From Chrysaora quinquecirrha (Eukaryota; Cnidaria; Scyphozoa; Semaeostomeae; Pelagiidae), in assembly GCA_014526335.1 (NCBI GenBank), contig JACTAT010000188.1, positions 124,001 through 188,000 on the forward strand: a DNA stretch of 64,000 nucleotides, given 5' to 3'. Below the pieces are notes generated by a model. The model saw nothing but the letters and a program-made list of their open reading frames with translations. It was not told where the DNA came from and did not search any database. The translations under genes and the position numbers were made by a program. Position 1 is the stretch's first letter. Every line of letters starts with the position of its first letter. Of this stretch, positions 10,240 through 21,400 are shown piece by piece.

Positions 10240-12285
10240 TAAAGAGCAAATACAATACTCTAGATATGTTCAAGGAAAAATATAATTAGATTATTTTGTT
10301 AAATTATTCTGCATGTTAGATTATAAAGTATCCAAAATTTGTCTGGCATATCCACATTGGTCTCTTTTTATTGTTCTGTGTAGTCTGTTAGATCTGCAGA
10401 ATTTTTTTTAAATAATAATAAAATACATGCAGAAGCATGCTTATAGATTGAAAATTCTTGGTCATGAAGCAGCAATCATTTCGAAAGAAATGTTTGTGTC
10501 AGAAATACTGATTTCGTGGTCTCTGCTGTTTTTAGATGTTGTCTTGACCGAATTTCTATGGAAATTAATAGTTGAATCCTTCAACTTATCAAATTAATCT
10601 TAAGTTTACCAGTTTTAGCCTTGAGCAACCTGAAATCCTATGTCTGCTGTGAGCTCGGCCCTTTCGATTTGGACTTCCATCATTTCCTTCAGGTTTGCGA
10701 AAGCACAATTAGCACATATCAGTTGGCATATGTCAAACTAAGTAACGAGTTAAAATATAAATAAATCAGAAGTCTTTATATAGGATAGTTCTGGAACTAC
10801 AGAAAAAAATACTTGTATAAATTCATAACCGTTAAGAAGGAAACAGAGAAGGAGTTTTAACTCAGAAGCAAATTGCATCGCCTTAACAAACTTCCTCACT
10901 TGCCAATGTGGCCAACAACAAACAATGTGAGTTTAAATTCATCAGAGGGTAGAATCCCTGTGTGTGTGGTTGCGCTGCAAAACATAATATTCAAGATATT
11001 CTATGTATATATTGTTCTCTGGATACCCTTTACGTTTCATTGCTTTAGACAATATGACCGATTAGGGAAGTTGATGCAGCCCCCTTATTTTTAAAGAATA
11101 AACATCAAACGTTGTAGATAAAACATGCTCCAGCGAAGTAGGAAATTTCCACCGGATATTTAAGCTTACAAACTTGTAAAAGCGTTGTCCAAGATTTTCC
11201 CAATAGCAGGCTCACTTCACAGTAGATAAACTGTGATCATAACTGCAGTTGGTTAAGGAGATTCAAAAAAAATCTTTGATCAATATTGAAATTAATCGGA
11301 AGCAAAACAACTAAAAAAGAATCGTTGCAGTATATCAAAGAATCGAAGAAAATAAATTACCTTGTGACAATTTCCTGTGACACCTCATATGCTTCCGGAC
11401 AATTGAAACAATCTGAATGGTCTTTACTGGATAATTGTCCCGTGATAGGAATGATCGATGAGTTCAGACTACAGCCGGAAACATCTACAGAAATTGCAGG
11501 GCTGTAATAGAAAAAAAGACCTTTGCATTGATGCAGTTGCAGATTTGAAATTCAAATGGAAAAAGCTTTTTCCATTGACCGTTGTTGAAATATCTTTGTC
11601 CGCACCTCCAGTTCCTGTTATGTTTATATCAAAGCAAAAGCTCGTCTACAAAAACAGAAATCATGAAAAGGAAACAAGAAATCAAGATTCCTTAATTTAG
11701 CAACAATTTCAAGAACAGAGAAATAAGAATAGCAGTACTAATAGATTTAACTTTTTCATGAATATTTCAAGTCATCAACGTCCATTTACAGATGCAAAAA
11801 TTCAGTATTATAATTTTTTGGTGTATTAAGTTGTTATTTCGAGGAAAAATACTTCAGTCTTTGAGAAAAACTTCAGATAAAGAGCGAAAATATCTAAGTA
11901 GGTCCAAATATCTTTTTAATTATCGAAACTTTACACATTTCTTAAAATATAAAATATATATTTGCGAATAACAAGTATAATAAAGTTATCCATAAGCCTT
12001 TGACAGTATACGACTAAAATTGGAGCTAATTAGTACAAATAAAAAGAAAAAGACTTTTAGTATGCAACTCTGAGTTTCATGATCCCTCGATTATCATGCA
12101 CACAAGATGTTATTGCAAGTTGAGAATGTATAACGGATTGCAGTATTTCTATAGAATGTTGAAAAGAAATCTAACAGAATTCTGAAAGAATTATGGCGCT
12201 GTAGTCGTAACATGCTTTTTACAGAGACGTTTTATAATTATCTTATTTTCTTGTTTACACTTGCTAATAATTGCTGATTTACCAA
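10240..12285. other. No convincing gene
   Basis: Two overlapping plus ORFs (11286-11507 and 11458-11700) are lysine-rich and unrecognised. A minus-strand open stretch near 10640-10735 (containing NLKEMMEVQIERAEL) looks helical but lacks a good donor. Otherwise AT-rich and featureless. Confidence 0.4.
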
Positions 12286-12352
12286 AATTTCTCAGCACTA
12301 TGAGACTTGAGATCAGTTTCGAAAAAACGACAACAGATTTTAGTTTACAAGA

Positions 12353-12381
12353 CATGTTTCGGATTCATCATCCATCTTCAG
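12353..12381 (-). ncRNA. Hammerhead-like motif at PLE 3' end
   Basis: The minus strand reads CTGAAGA, TGGAT-GATG-AATCC, GAAACATG, again CUGANGA / hairpin / GAAA. Its stem sequence differs from that at 3971-4005, but the layout and the position 3' of a PLE RT are the same. Stem I and the cleavage site were not resolved. Confidence 0.4.
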
Positions 12382-12663
12382 TTAAATTAACGTTTACACG
12401 GTGTGATTATTTATAACAAAATTAATTGGCAAATTTACAAAAACCGTTACCATATTTGAAAATACAAAAGCTTACTTAAAATATAAAATTTGAAAGTTTC
12501 AAGTACAATAGTAGCTAACCAATTGTTTCATGTTCAATTTAGGATTGAACGTTTAATTTTCCTCCCTGTGTTGTTTTCGTGTTGTTCGTCATGCGCCTTG
12601 TACAAATAATGTGTTCTTGGTTAATTTGTCATTAGCTACTATTCTACTTTCAAAATTTAAAAT

Positions 12664-13318
12664 TTAAAATTTTAAGTTACCTTTTGCATTTTCAATTATT
12701 GTAACGGCTTGTAACAGATCTGCTTCAGTATTGTAGTTTCTGTCTATAATATGTAGACAAGACCATTGTCTGGCTTTCTGTGTGGTTGGAATGTTGATTA
12801 AATTCAATCTTACATCTAAGAAATCCACTGTTTTCATGCCTGTTTTAATCGTGACGGACAAGCCACAATCTTTGAATACCTCGATCATTCACTTTCATTT
12901 TCTGTCAAAATCTGGACCAGGTAAGTTTCGTACAATTCAAGCATCATATCTGTATAATTTTACATCTTCTTTATTCAATACTGGACACAGTTTGCTTAGT
13001 ATGTAGACACCAACTAATTCGCCTATCTCCGCTCAATCATAGCATCCCATTGGCACGTCAAAGTTTTCCCAAACCTTGTTTCTTAACCTATTGCTATCCA
13101 GAGTGAAAAAGCAACGTCTTTCTTGCTTGGAGTATGATATCCAGTTCGTTGCTGCTGATGTCAATTATATTTTTTGCGCGTTCTATTGATTTTTTCAATA
13201 GTTCTGCAGATATAGAAGGGTAGAACGATTCAATGTCAAACGTGATAAATGATACTTCCTGCTTGTATTTGATATCTTTAAACCATTTCATAACAAAATC
13301 TATATGGGTTTGCTTTCG
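12664..13318 (-). pseudogene. PLE-type reverse transcriptase fragment with mutated catalytic box
   Basis: Successive minus-strand blocks, in two frames with stops, are: SFITFDIESFYPSISAELL (palm block A, 13094-13312), then FDVPMGCYD, ELVGVYILSKL and LYRYDA (about 13090-12940), then NGLS-like FKDCGLSV and VDFLDVRLNL (12664-12888). In related elements the catalytic box reads YRDD; here it is YRYD (codons at about 12943-12954), followed by a stop, so the copy is dead. The order matches a contiguous RT from palm to thumb. Confidence 0.7.
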
Positions 13319-13351
13319 TTTAGTGATATAAGCCAAATAATAAATGCAATA

Positions 13352-14240
13352 CATGATGAAGTTCTTATTTGGAAACGAAAGCTTTTAACGTTGCCATCCG
13401 TAAAAGCCAGTAAGGAATACATCTATGAATGCTGTCGGCTAGTCAATGAATTGGGAAATGATGGACCACTATGCCTGATCGCAATGAAAGCATCAATGAT
13501 AATGCCGTCGCTATTGGTTCAAAAACCTAGCCGGGCATCCAAAGGCAAAGAGCATGAAAAAAGGTTAAGAAAACGATTGGATTTATGGGAAAATGGGAAT
13601 CTGGATGAACTTGTCAGAGAAGCTAGGTTTATTCAATCCTGGTTCAAAAATCACGAGCAAGCGGATAACATTCAACAAATTGCCAAGAAGTTTAATGACT
13701 TTGTAATCACTGGAAAAATAAATGCTACTCTGAATCATGGAATTTTAGAGCTAGATGACCAGACCCTTCTGCTATTCCATCAAAAACATCCCGATAGTGA
13801 AGAAAAATTTGAGGATCTTTTGTCGCAAGGCCCTGAATTATCAATGGGTGAATATGCATATGAAAGGATTGATGCCAAATTGATATACAAGTCTGCAACA
13901 GAAGTGAAAGGTGCAGCAGGGCCATCGAGTGTGGATGCAGAGGATGGATCCTGACATCAGCTGCTTTTGGAACAAAGGGTCTTGATCTATGTGATGCACT
14001 GGCAATTGTGGTGGCCAAAAAGATTTGCAATAATTGTTTCTGTGGCGCTGACAACTCTCTTGAAGCTTTTGTCGCCTGCAAGTTGATAACTTTGAACAAA
14101 AATCCTGGTTTGCGTCCCATTCATGTTGTTGAAGTTATGAGAAGAATTATCGCAAGAGCAGTTATGCGAACATTTCGGGCTGAAAAATTAGACAGTGCTG
14201 GAAATTATCAACTATGTGCAGGTCCCTTTATATTCATGCC
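13352..14240 (+). pseudogene. Retroelement polyprotein fragment upstream of an RT domain
   Basis: The plus-strand frame from about 13352 to 13954 contains WKRKLLTLPSVKASKEYI, IMPSLLVQKPSRASKGKEHE and KGAAGPSSVDAEDG. After a one-base shift near 13940 it continues (14000-14240) as ILTSAAFGTKGLDLC, LEAFVACKLITLNKNPGLRP and YQLCAG. I know this block order from a reverse-transcriptase family common in cnidarian genomes, in which GPSG-x-DA-x-GW and ACRLIPLDKNPGLRPIG precede the palm. Sequence similarity ends at LCAG; the RT catalytic region of this family is missing and unrelated sequence follows. The class (LINE-like or other) is uncertain. Confidence 0.55.
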
Positions 14241-14539
14241 AATCATCATTTAACAAGCAGTTACTGTTTTGGAAATATAGAGGGGGACCTTTTAAAATTG
14301 GGCCTGGGGTCTAAAATTAATCCTTATTTATCATCTCGCTGTAGCCGGAGAGCCAATCGGTATTCAAAAACAATACCAATCCTTTTGGTAATTTCATTTT
14401 GACACATTTTCGACTGCTGCACTTCTATTCATTCATAGCTGGATACATATTCTACCTAACTCGCTTGTTTTCAGCATCTTCCCAATCTTCAGACGAACTA
14501 AAAAAGCTTTGTAAGTTTCTTCTTACGTGTTTCAGATTT

Positions 14540-15104
14540 TCGTGGCTATCTTGCAGCTGTCCATGGGGTACCGCAAGGCTCCTGCCTTGGTCCTCTTCTT
14601 TTCTTGGTCTATACCAACGACTTACAAAGCACTTTAACGAGCTCGCAAGTGTCAGTGTACGCCGATGATACAAGTATCTATTCTGCATCTGATATTAATG
14701 AGGCCGTAAATGCCGATTTAAATGCATTGGAGTTATGGCACCAGGGGAAAAAGTTATCCTTGAATGTTGCTAAAACAGAAGGCATGATTGTGGCAGGTAA
14801 TACTAAACTACAAAATCTTATCTCCTCAGTAGAAGCTGAAACTCATTTCAAGATTGGCAGCGAGGATGTCAGAATGGTTACAGAAACCAAATATCTCGGG
14901 GTTAAAGTAGATAGGGAGCTAAAGTGGGCCTCCCAACTGAATTCCTTAATTACTAACATTTCCAGAAAAATTGGCATTTTGCGATACTCAAAAAGTTTTC
15001 TACCGATCTCCTGTGTCAAGCAGCTATACAGGAGTCTTGTTGAACCTTACTTTAGATACTGCTGCCTAGTTTGGGGAAATGCTTGTGGGGCCTCAGGTAA
15101 GACA
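14540..15104 (+). pseudogene. LINE reverse transcriptase fragment (CR1/jockey-like)
   Basis: The frame contains GVPQGSCLGPLLFLVYTNDL, then VSVYADDTSIYS, with the catalytic YADD at about 14658-14669. It continues with LSLNVAKTEGMIV, ETKYLGVKVDRELKW and PYFRYCCLVWGNA, the usual series of blocks C to E and thumb in non-LTR retrotransposons. It starts abruptly in block B, and similarity stops after WGNACGAS at about 15095, where GGTAAGA could be a fortuitous donor. Both ends are truncated, and the fragment abuts the unrelated plus-strand fragment on its left. Confidence 0.75.
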
Positions 15105-15322
15105 TTTTTTCCCTTTTTAATGGTTTAAAAATTATTTAAAATTAAGTTTTTTCGCACATTGTATTAATTGTAGTTTAAGATTTTATTTGCATGACCCCCT
15201 GTAAACCGATTACATATATTTACGGGCTACCATGGTAAAAGAATTGAAAATTTAAATTGATATATGTTGCAGCCATTATCCAACTATCTTAGATCAATTA
15301 GAATCTAGATCAATATACTCAC

Positions 15323-15456
15323 ACAATGTTGGTCATGTCGAGGGTTTTGATGGGTTCTGGCTCACTTGGATAGTCTGGAAGCAGGTTTCCATCTTGAGAG
15401 ACAGAAGGGGAGCATAGTAGCCGCTTTTTTACAAAAACTCCCCTCTCTCCATTATT
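15323..15456 (-). CDS. dyb: Dystrobrevin exon after the ZZ finger
   Basis: The minus strand has a strong acceptor (a run of T then ACAG) at 15457 and the donor GT|GTGAGT at 15322. The 134-base exon starts in phase 0 with NNGERGVFVKKRLLCSP and ends PEPIKTLDMTNIV with two bases of the last codon. Vertebrate dystrobrevins have K-SL-C-P...P-x-x-PL-L-HIV at this place. No stop lies in the frame. The next exon must begin with one base to complete the codon; the only candidate seen is at 9870-10020. Confidence 0.75.
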
Positions 15457-18400
15457 CTGTAAAAAAAAAAACAAAGGAAAATTAGGTTTTTCTGTTGGAC
15501 GGACGAAGCGTAACAAACTAAATACGCTTTTGTAGAGCAGAAAAAAGAAACACCACTTTGTTTACTGCTTGCTTTCATCAACAAAAAGGACAAGAATAAT
15601 AATTATAATCATGACAATGGTGAAAATATTGATAGTAATAATAGTAATAATACTTATTTAATATTTAGTAATGACGGGTAAAAATAATTAAACATTGATA
15701 GCCACAGGAAGCGCGAAGACAGGGTGAGAGGAAAAGGTTAGATACAGTTAGCAGTCAGTAGTCCTGTCGAGTCCGTGAGGCGTTAGAATGTTAGACCAAT
15801 GAAGCACTGTTCTGTGGCTCTTCTCACTCTCGCTCATAAGAAGAGCTAACGTTCAGAACGAATAGTCTTTTGTAAAGCATTTGTAATAACTCTTAGATGA
15901 AAAGATCATAATGGAAATTGATATACAATATGGGAATCCAATCTAAAGAAATGCAATCTGCCCTGTTAAAATTCACAATTTGATTATTCAGAAATTGGCA
16001 ATGACTAATCAAATTCTCGTCTTCCCACCTGGTCGCTTCTTATTCAAATCTTAAGTCCTTCAGATGTTAACGCAAGATAGTTCCTTGTTTTTGTAAACGA
16101 TGGACGACGTGCAAAAGCAACTACAATGAACCCAATGAACAGGCTGGATTTATTTGGTTTCCTGAATTTCTTATACTCTGCTAAATCATCGGGTCAATTT
16201 ATAGGCTCTCGTAGATGGCTAAAAATGTAGAATCCAAAAAATAGTTGATGCTCTTGTTAAAGGCGGCATCTCAAACTACGGCTCATAATATTACTGTTTC
16301 AAAATCCGGAAATCTTGGGCTATCGGCACCAACTTTTTGTCAATCCAATCAGAGAGCAGCAGTTCCAAATCGAGCATTCTCATTGGCTAATTCAGTTATT
16401 TTGATCCTTTCAGGTGCTATTTACCTTTTATTTTTCTGAAATTGTGAACCCACGTGATAATCTGATTACTATTGTAAAAATGAAAGAAAAATTTACAACA
16501 TCTCGCCGGTAGTGCAGCAAATAAATTACAAAATTTTGACTGGATATAATATGATATAATATCATATGAATAAATAATTTGCAACGCAACGTTATCTAAA
16601 TTGTTAATATTGCTGCTTTTCCAGGGGGTCCTGTTTTGAAGTTAGCGTTTTTGATTAGCCAGTAGGTGTGCTTTCAACTGATTTTTTAAAGCAACCTAGA
16701 GTTGAGACCTGTTCTATATCAACAGGCGTATCGTTCCATATTTGTCGAGTAGAATAATTAAAGCACGTTTTTGCATGTTCTGTATTTAGTCTTGGGATCT
16801 GAAGATCATGGAATTTTCTTGTTTCATAGCTTGAATGCATGAAATTTACAGACTTTCGGGGCTTAACTTATTCATAATCTTATAGGTCATAATTGACGGA
16901 TCGCAAGTTAAAAGATTATTGATATTCAGCCAATCGCACGACCAGTTGTCTATTAATCTGGCACTTTCAATTATTGACCGGGCTCTATTTTGCAATCGCT
17001 GGAGAGTTTCAAGTTGTTTTGTTGGAAGACTGTCCCAGATTACATCTGCGTATTGTAGGTGACTCTCAATAATAGCGTAATATACACTACATAGCTTCGA
17101 CTGAGGGAGAATATTTTTCAGTTTCTTCAGCGAAGCAAGTCCCCCACAAATCTTGTTCTTAACAGTTTCATTTGACTTCAGAGTCATTTAACTTTAACCC
17201 ATTAGGTATATTCACAGCTTTTGTTTCCCGAGGGTGGCCTATAATCAAATACTCTGTTTTTGAGGGGTTAGAACTTAGCTTATTTACTCTCTACCATTCA
17301 GAAATGTTAAGTAACTCCTCTTGCGCATCCGCTACTAGTTTCTTGATGTCATTTGATGCTAATGTCACACTAGTGTCATCAGCATAGATATTTGACTTCG
17401 ACAAGTTTAGGCTCCGTTGAAAATCATTTAGATGAATCATGAATAGAAGGGGGCCTAATCAAGAGCCTTAGGGTATCCCACATTGAACTTCTCTTGACTT
17501 AGATTTTTTACCGTTTGGGGAACGGTATTGTTGTCTATTATCAAGGTAAGATATGAACCAGTATCCTGGGACCCCATTCATGCCGCATGCTTTCAGTTTT
17601 TCAATCATGATTGTGTGATCGACCGTGTCGACTGCTTTCTTAAGATCCAGGAAAATCGCCAGATTCAGTTTTTTTGCAGTCGATATTTTCATACCAAGAA
17701 TCGGTGCTACGAATCAAGGATGTGACAGTGGAGTATAGTTTTTCAAATGCGGATTGGTTTCTTGCAATCACTTTATTTGCCGCCAGAAACTCAAAAAGCT
17801 GGTCATGAACTATTCTCTAAGATCATGGAGAAAATCGAAATGACTGATATAGTCCTATAACTATTAACTTCTTTCTTAGCACCTGATTCAAATATAGGAG
17901 TGACTCGGGCAATTTTCCAAATATCTTAGAAGACTCCACCCATAAGTGCAGAATTAAAAATTATTGTCAGAGGCCTTGATACCCAATCTCCTACATCTTT
18001 AATGATAGTTGTGGAGACCTTGTCTGGACCTGCTGCTTTTCCATTCTTCAACTTTCTAATAGCATTCGCCATATAAGTTTCATCTGCAGACCTGAATGCC
18101 ATTTAATTTGACTCTGAATTGATGTAGCGAAGGCAATTATCACCTGGTTTAGAGATCATCTTTTCTGCAAGTTTTGGGCAAAACGAAACCAAGTGATGGT
18201 TCATTGCCTCTATTACGTAAAGCTCTCGAGTTACCATCTATTTCTAAATTCGAGAGTGAGACTGTCTTAAGATTTTTGTCCACGACTTTATTTATTGTCC
18301 GCCACATTCTTTAGGGTCTCCATGGTGGTAATCGCTGATAGAAATGCGTATCTCCTTTGTTATTTGATTACGCTTCCTTTTGTAGGCAGGCCATGTTTCA

Positions 18401-21400
18401 GGAGATTTCTCCGCTTGCACCTTAAGTCTGTCTCTTTCACACAATAAATTTCTCAAAGAGGGGGTCAGCCATTGAGAAAATTTATTGCGAACCCTTTTTC
18501 GTCTTAGTGGTGCATCAAGATCCAAAATGGATTCGAATACCTCCTGAAACGTGGCCGCCATATCCTCGGGATTATCACCAAACGGAGTTAAGATAGCTTC
18601 CCAGTTTATCAGCTGAATGTCACTTTGGAAAAGTAATTGTTGTATTTTCTCATATTGCGAGATTCGATTAAGTTTGGTTTCTTACTCTTAAATCTTCGCC
18701 AAGCATTAATTTTCCAAATTCCATAAACCAGATAATGGTCCACCATGCCAGTCTTCACTACATCTGCTTCAATTATGTTTTTATAATTGGGAGACGAAAA
18801 ATGGTCAACTAGTGTTTTGCTTGTTCATTGCTCCCATTTCCCTTGATGTCATAGCAACCCGCGTAAAACGTTTTATTAAAAGCTCGAGCTGGTATAGTGG
18901 GGTAAATTAACGCCAGTGATGTAGTTGTTGGGGAACCGAGTGGACAAAAGTACCATTTTTGCACACAAGGTACATTTTGGTATGGAGAATCAGAAAAATT
19001 CAAGAACCAAAAATTTGGCCAATATGGCGGATGTATGACGTCATTTTCCAAAATGGCGGAATGATGACTGCAAAGAATTACTTGTCTTGAATACTAGAGA
19101 CTGTGTAGATGGTTCAATAGCCAAGAGTGTCGGAGAAATAGAGCCTGTTGGTAAAAAAAAGTATCATCAGTTCAAAAGAGAGGTATTTGATCTACAATGT
19201 AAGAGCATTCATACCCCAATTATGAGAAACAAGCTAAGTCTCTTTAGTACGCGAAAGCCAAAAGCATCGTCCAAAACAAAGCAGTTAGCTGACCTTCGCA
19301 ACAATGTGGCACTGTTTGGACTCCTGTACATTGCAAATCAAAAAAGAGACAGAAACCCAGAAGAATTTTTTAGACATGAGAATCAGTTACACCCTCCATC
19401 CCTTTCAGACAATGGCACCTTGAGAGTCTGATTTGGTGCGCTGTCTTGGTGCAACCAAAAAGGAAGTAGTAGAAGTGGAGTTTGATTGTAATGTTTTCGA
19501 TGGAGCAGCAATAGTACAAATCATCAAACCAACGGCGGTTGCCACCTTTGAGGAATATGGTAAGGCAGTCTTCCTTGCTTTTATACAGAGAGAGCTAGCA
19601 AAAGTGAAGCGACTAGATGTGGTATGGGATCAATACTTGGATTCCAGCATAAAAAGTTGTGCTCGTGAAAATAGAGGAAGTGGACTTAGACGGAAAGTAG
19701 GTCCACAAACGAAACTACCGAGCAAATGGCTTGCTTTTCTGCGAGTTGCAAAAACAAAGTTGAGCTCTTAGCATTCTTAAATGATGTTGTCACCAAATCT
19801 TCGTTGCCAGAACAGAAAGAAATACACTTGACATCACAGCAATCAGTGGTCTCATTAGAAGAGTGCGCACAGATGCCCAACTGCACTCGCGAGGAGGCTG
19901 ATACAAGGATCATTGTTCACGTTCTTGATGCGGCTAAGAATGGGTGTAAAAAATCGTCGTCCGAACGGTAGACACTGACGTGCTTGTCATTCTCATTGGC
20001 GAGTTTCATAATATCAGAGAAAGACACCCCAATATAGAACTCTGGCTTGCATTTAGCGTTGGGAAGGATTATACCTTGTATGATATTAATGAAATTTGCA
20101 GTAAATTTGACAGAGATTTTTGCCAAGCTCTGCCAGTCTTTCATGCATTCACTGGATGTGACACTACATCATCATTTCACGGCAAGGGGAAAAAGAGTGC
20201 ATGGCAAGCTTGGAAAGCATATCCAGAGATAACTTCGACGTTCAAGTTTATAGCTGATCACCCATTTACGGCCGTGGACACAAATTCTCAAATTTTCAGC
20301 CAATTAGAAAGGTTTACAGTTGTTCTTTATGACAAAACAAGTGTTCACGAATCAGTGAATGTAGCACGTTGGGAGCTTTTTTGCAAGAAGAAGCGAAACC
20401 TAGAAAACCTCCTCCAACGCAAGATGCATTAGAACAGCACAAAAAGGGTAGCATACCAAGCAGGCATATGGACAACGGCTTTAAATACAACTAGCACAAT
20501 TCCATTGCCCAGTAACTGGGGCTGGAATAAAATTGATGGTAAATGGGAACCTGTATGGATGACTCTACCTGAGTCCGCCAGTGCCTGCTCAGAGTTAATC
20601 AAATGTCACTGTTCATCAAATGGAAGATGCCGACGGTGCAAATGTGCTAAAGCTGGACTTCCATGCACTGAATTTTGTTCTGGAAGCGACAGCTGATTCC
20701 AATACTTTTATGGCAAAGTGTGCGCTTCTTAAGTGCAACCTCTTCATCAGATTTGCAAGCAAACAAAGACATACTTTAGAAACTTTGATGATTAAATGTT
20801 TTTGAAAAAACCGAACACTTCGTTATATCGGACAGTTTACTGTCCGAAAGGTGCTCCATACATCAACTCATGCAATAAGGAATGCCTAAACGTAGTTTTG
20901 CCCTTTTATGCCTCTTAACTGACTTAAGTTGACACTTGTAGTTAAATAAATCGAATTTAGTGAGAAGCCATGTTGGCCAAACTTTTGTTCTTGAAATATT
21001 TCTGATTCTCCATACCAAAATGTACCTTGTGTGCAAAATGGCACTTTTGTCCAGTCGGTTCCCCAAAAATCACTAATTCGCCTAACTAATACCTAATTGT
21101 TAGAGTTTAATTAATTTGATTCAGCTTTCCAATACTTTCTTATTCAACTCTTAATTTAAAGCTTTTCGGGGGCAGATTCTCCGTTTTGAGCAAGCGGGCT
21201 TACTCAAAACCTATAAAAAAAACTCAAACAAAAAATCTAGTTTTACCTTATTTGCTAATTCTTTTCGAAAAGAACCCTGTCTAGTAGCAGCGTTGTTGGA
21301 AAAAGTAATTGAACAATGTCCAGTGAAGATTTTGAAATGATAAACAACACAAACAAACAACGGCAGGAAAAACAAAAAAACCAAACACCAGCTGTAGCAA

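Larger units (their letters stand above)
12290..13318 (-). mobile_element. Third Penelope-like element, RT fragment plus 3' terminal region
   Basis: The minus-strand RT remnant at 12664-13318 is followed on its 3' side by about 370 bases of non-coding sequence ending in a hammerhead-like motif (12353-12381). That non-coding part contains an inverted pair (about 12486-12520 and 12622-12657, sharing GAATAGTAGCTAA-like sequence). No GIY-YIG domain lies downstream of the RT, unlike the other two copies. Either it was deleted or this belongs to a PLE lineage whose endonuclease is N-terminal. The right boundary coincides with the start of a plus-strand retroelement fragment at about 13350. Confidence 0.65.
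18914..21075 (+). mobile_element. TIR element carrying a FEN/XPG-like nuclease pseudogene
   Basis: About 100-base inverted termini (18928-19028 and 20967-21066; probable outermost bases CAGTGAT at 18914 and ATCACTA ending at 21075) enclose about 2.16 kb. The only coding content is one broken protein on the plus strand (19087-20696). No target-site duplication was clear (flanks TTAACGC and ATTCGCC). The element therefore looks like an autonomous DNA transposon copy whose protein has no recognisable DDE/D transposase signature and instead resembles a PIN-like structure-specific nuclease. Confidence 0.7.

Noticed and set aside
10640..10735. Helical minus-strand ORF (NLKEMMEVQIERAEL) as a dystrobrevin coiled-coil exon
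   Set aside because: Phase does not fit the exon at 15323, the donor is weak, and the sequence does not match the family's coiled coil.
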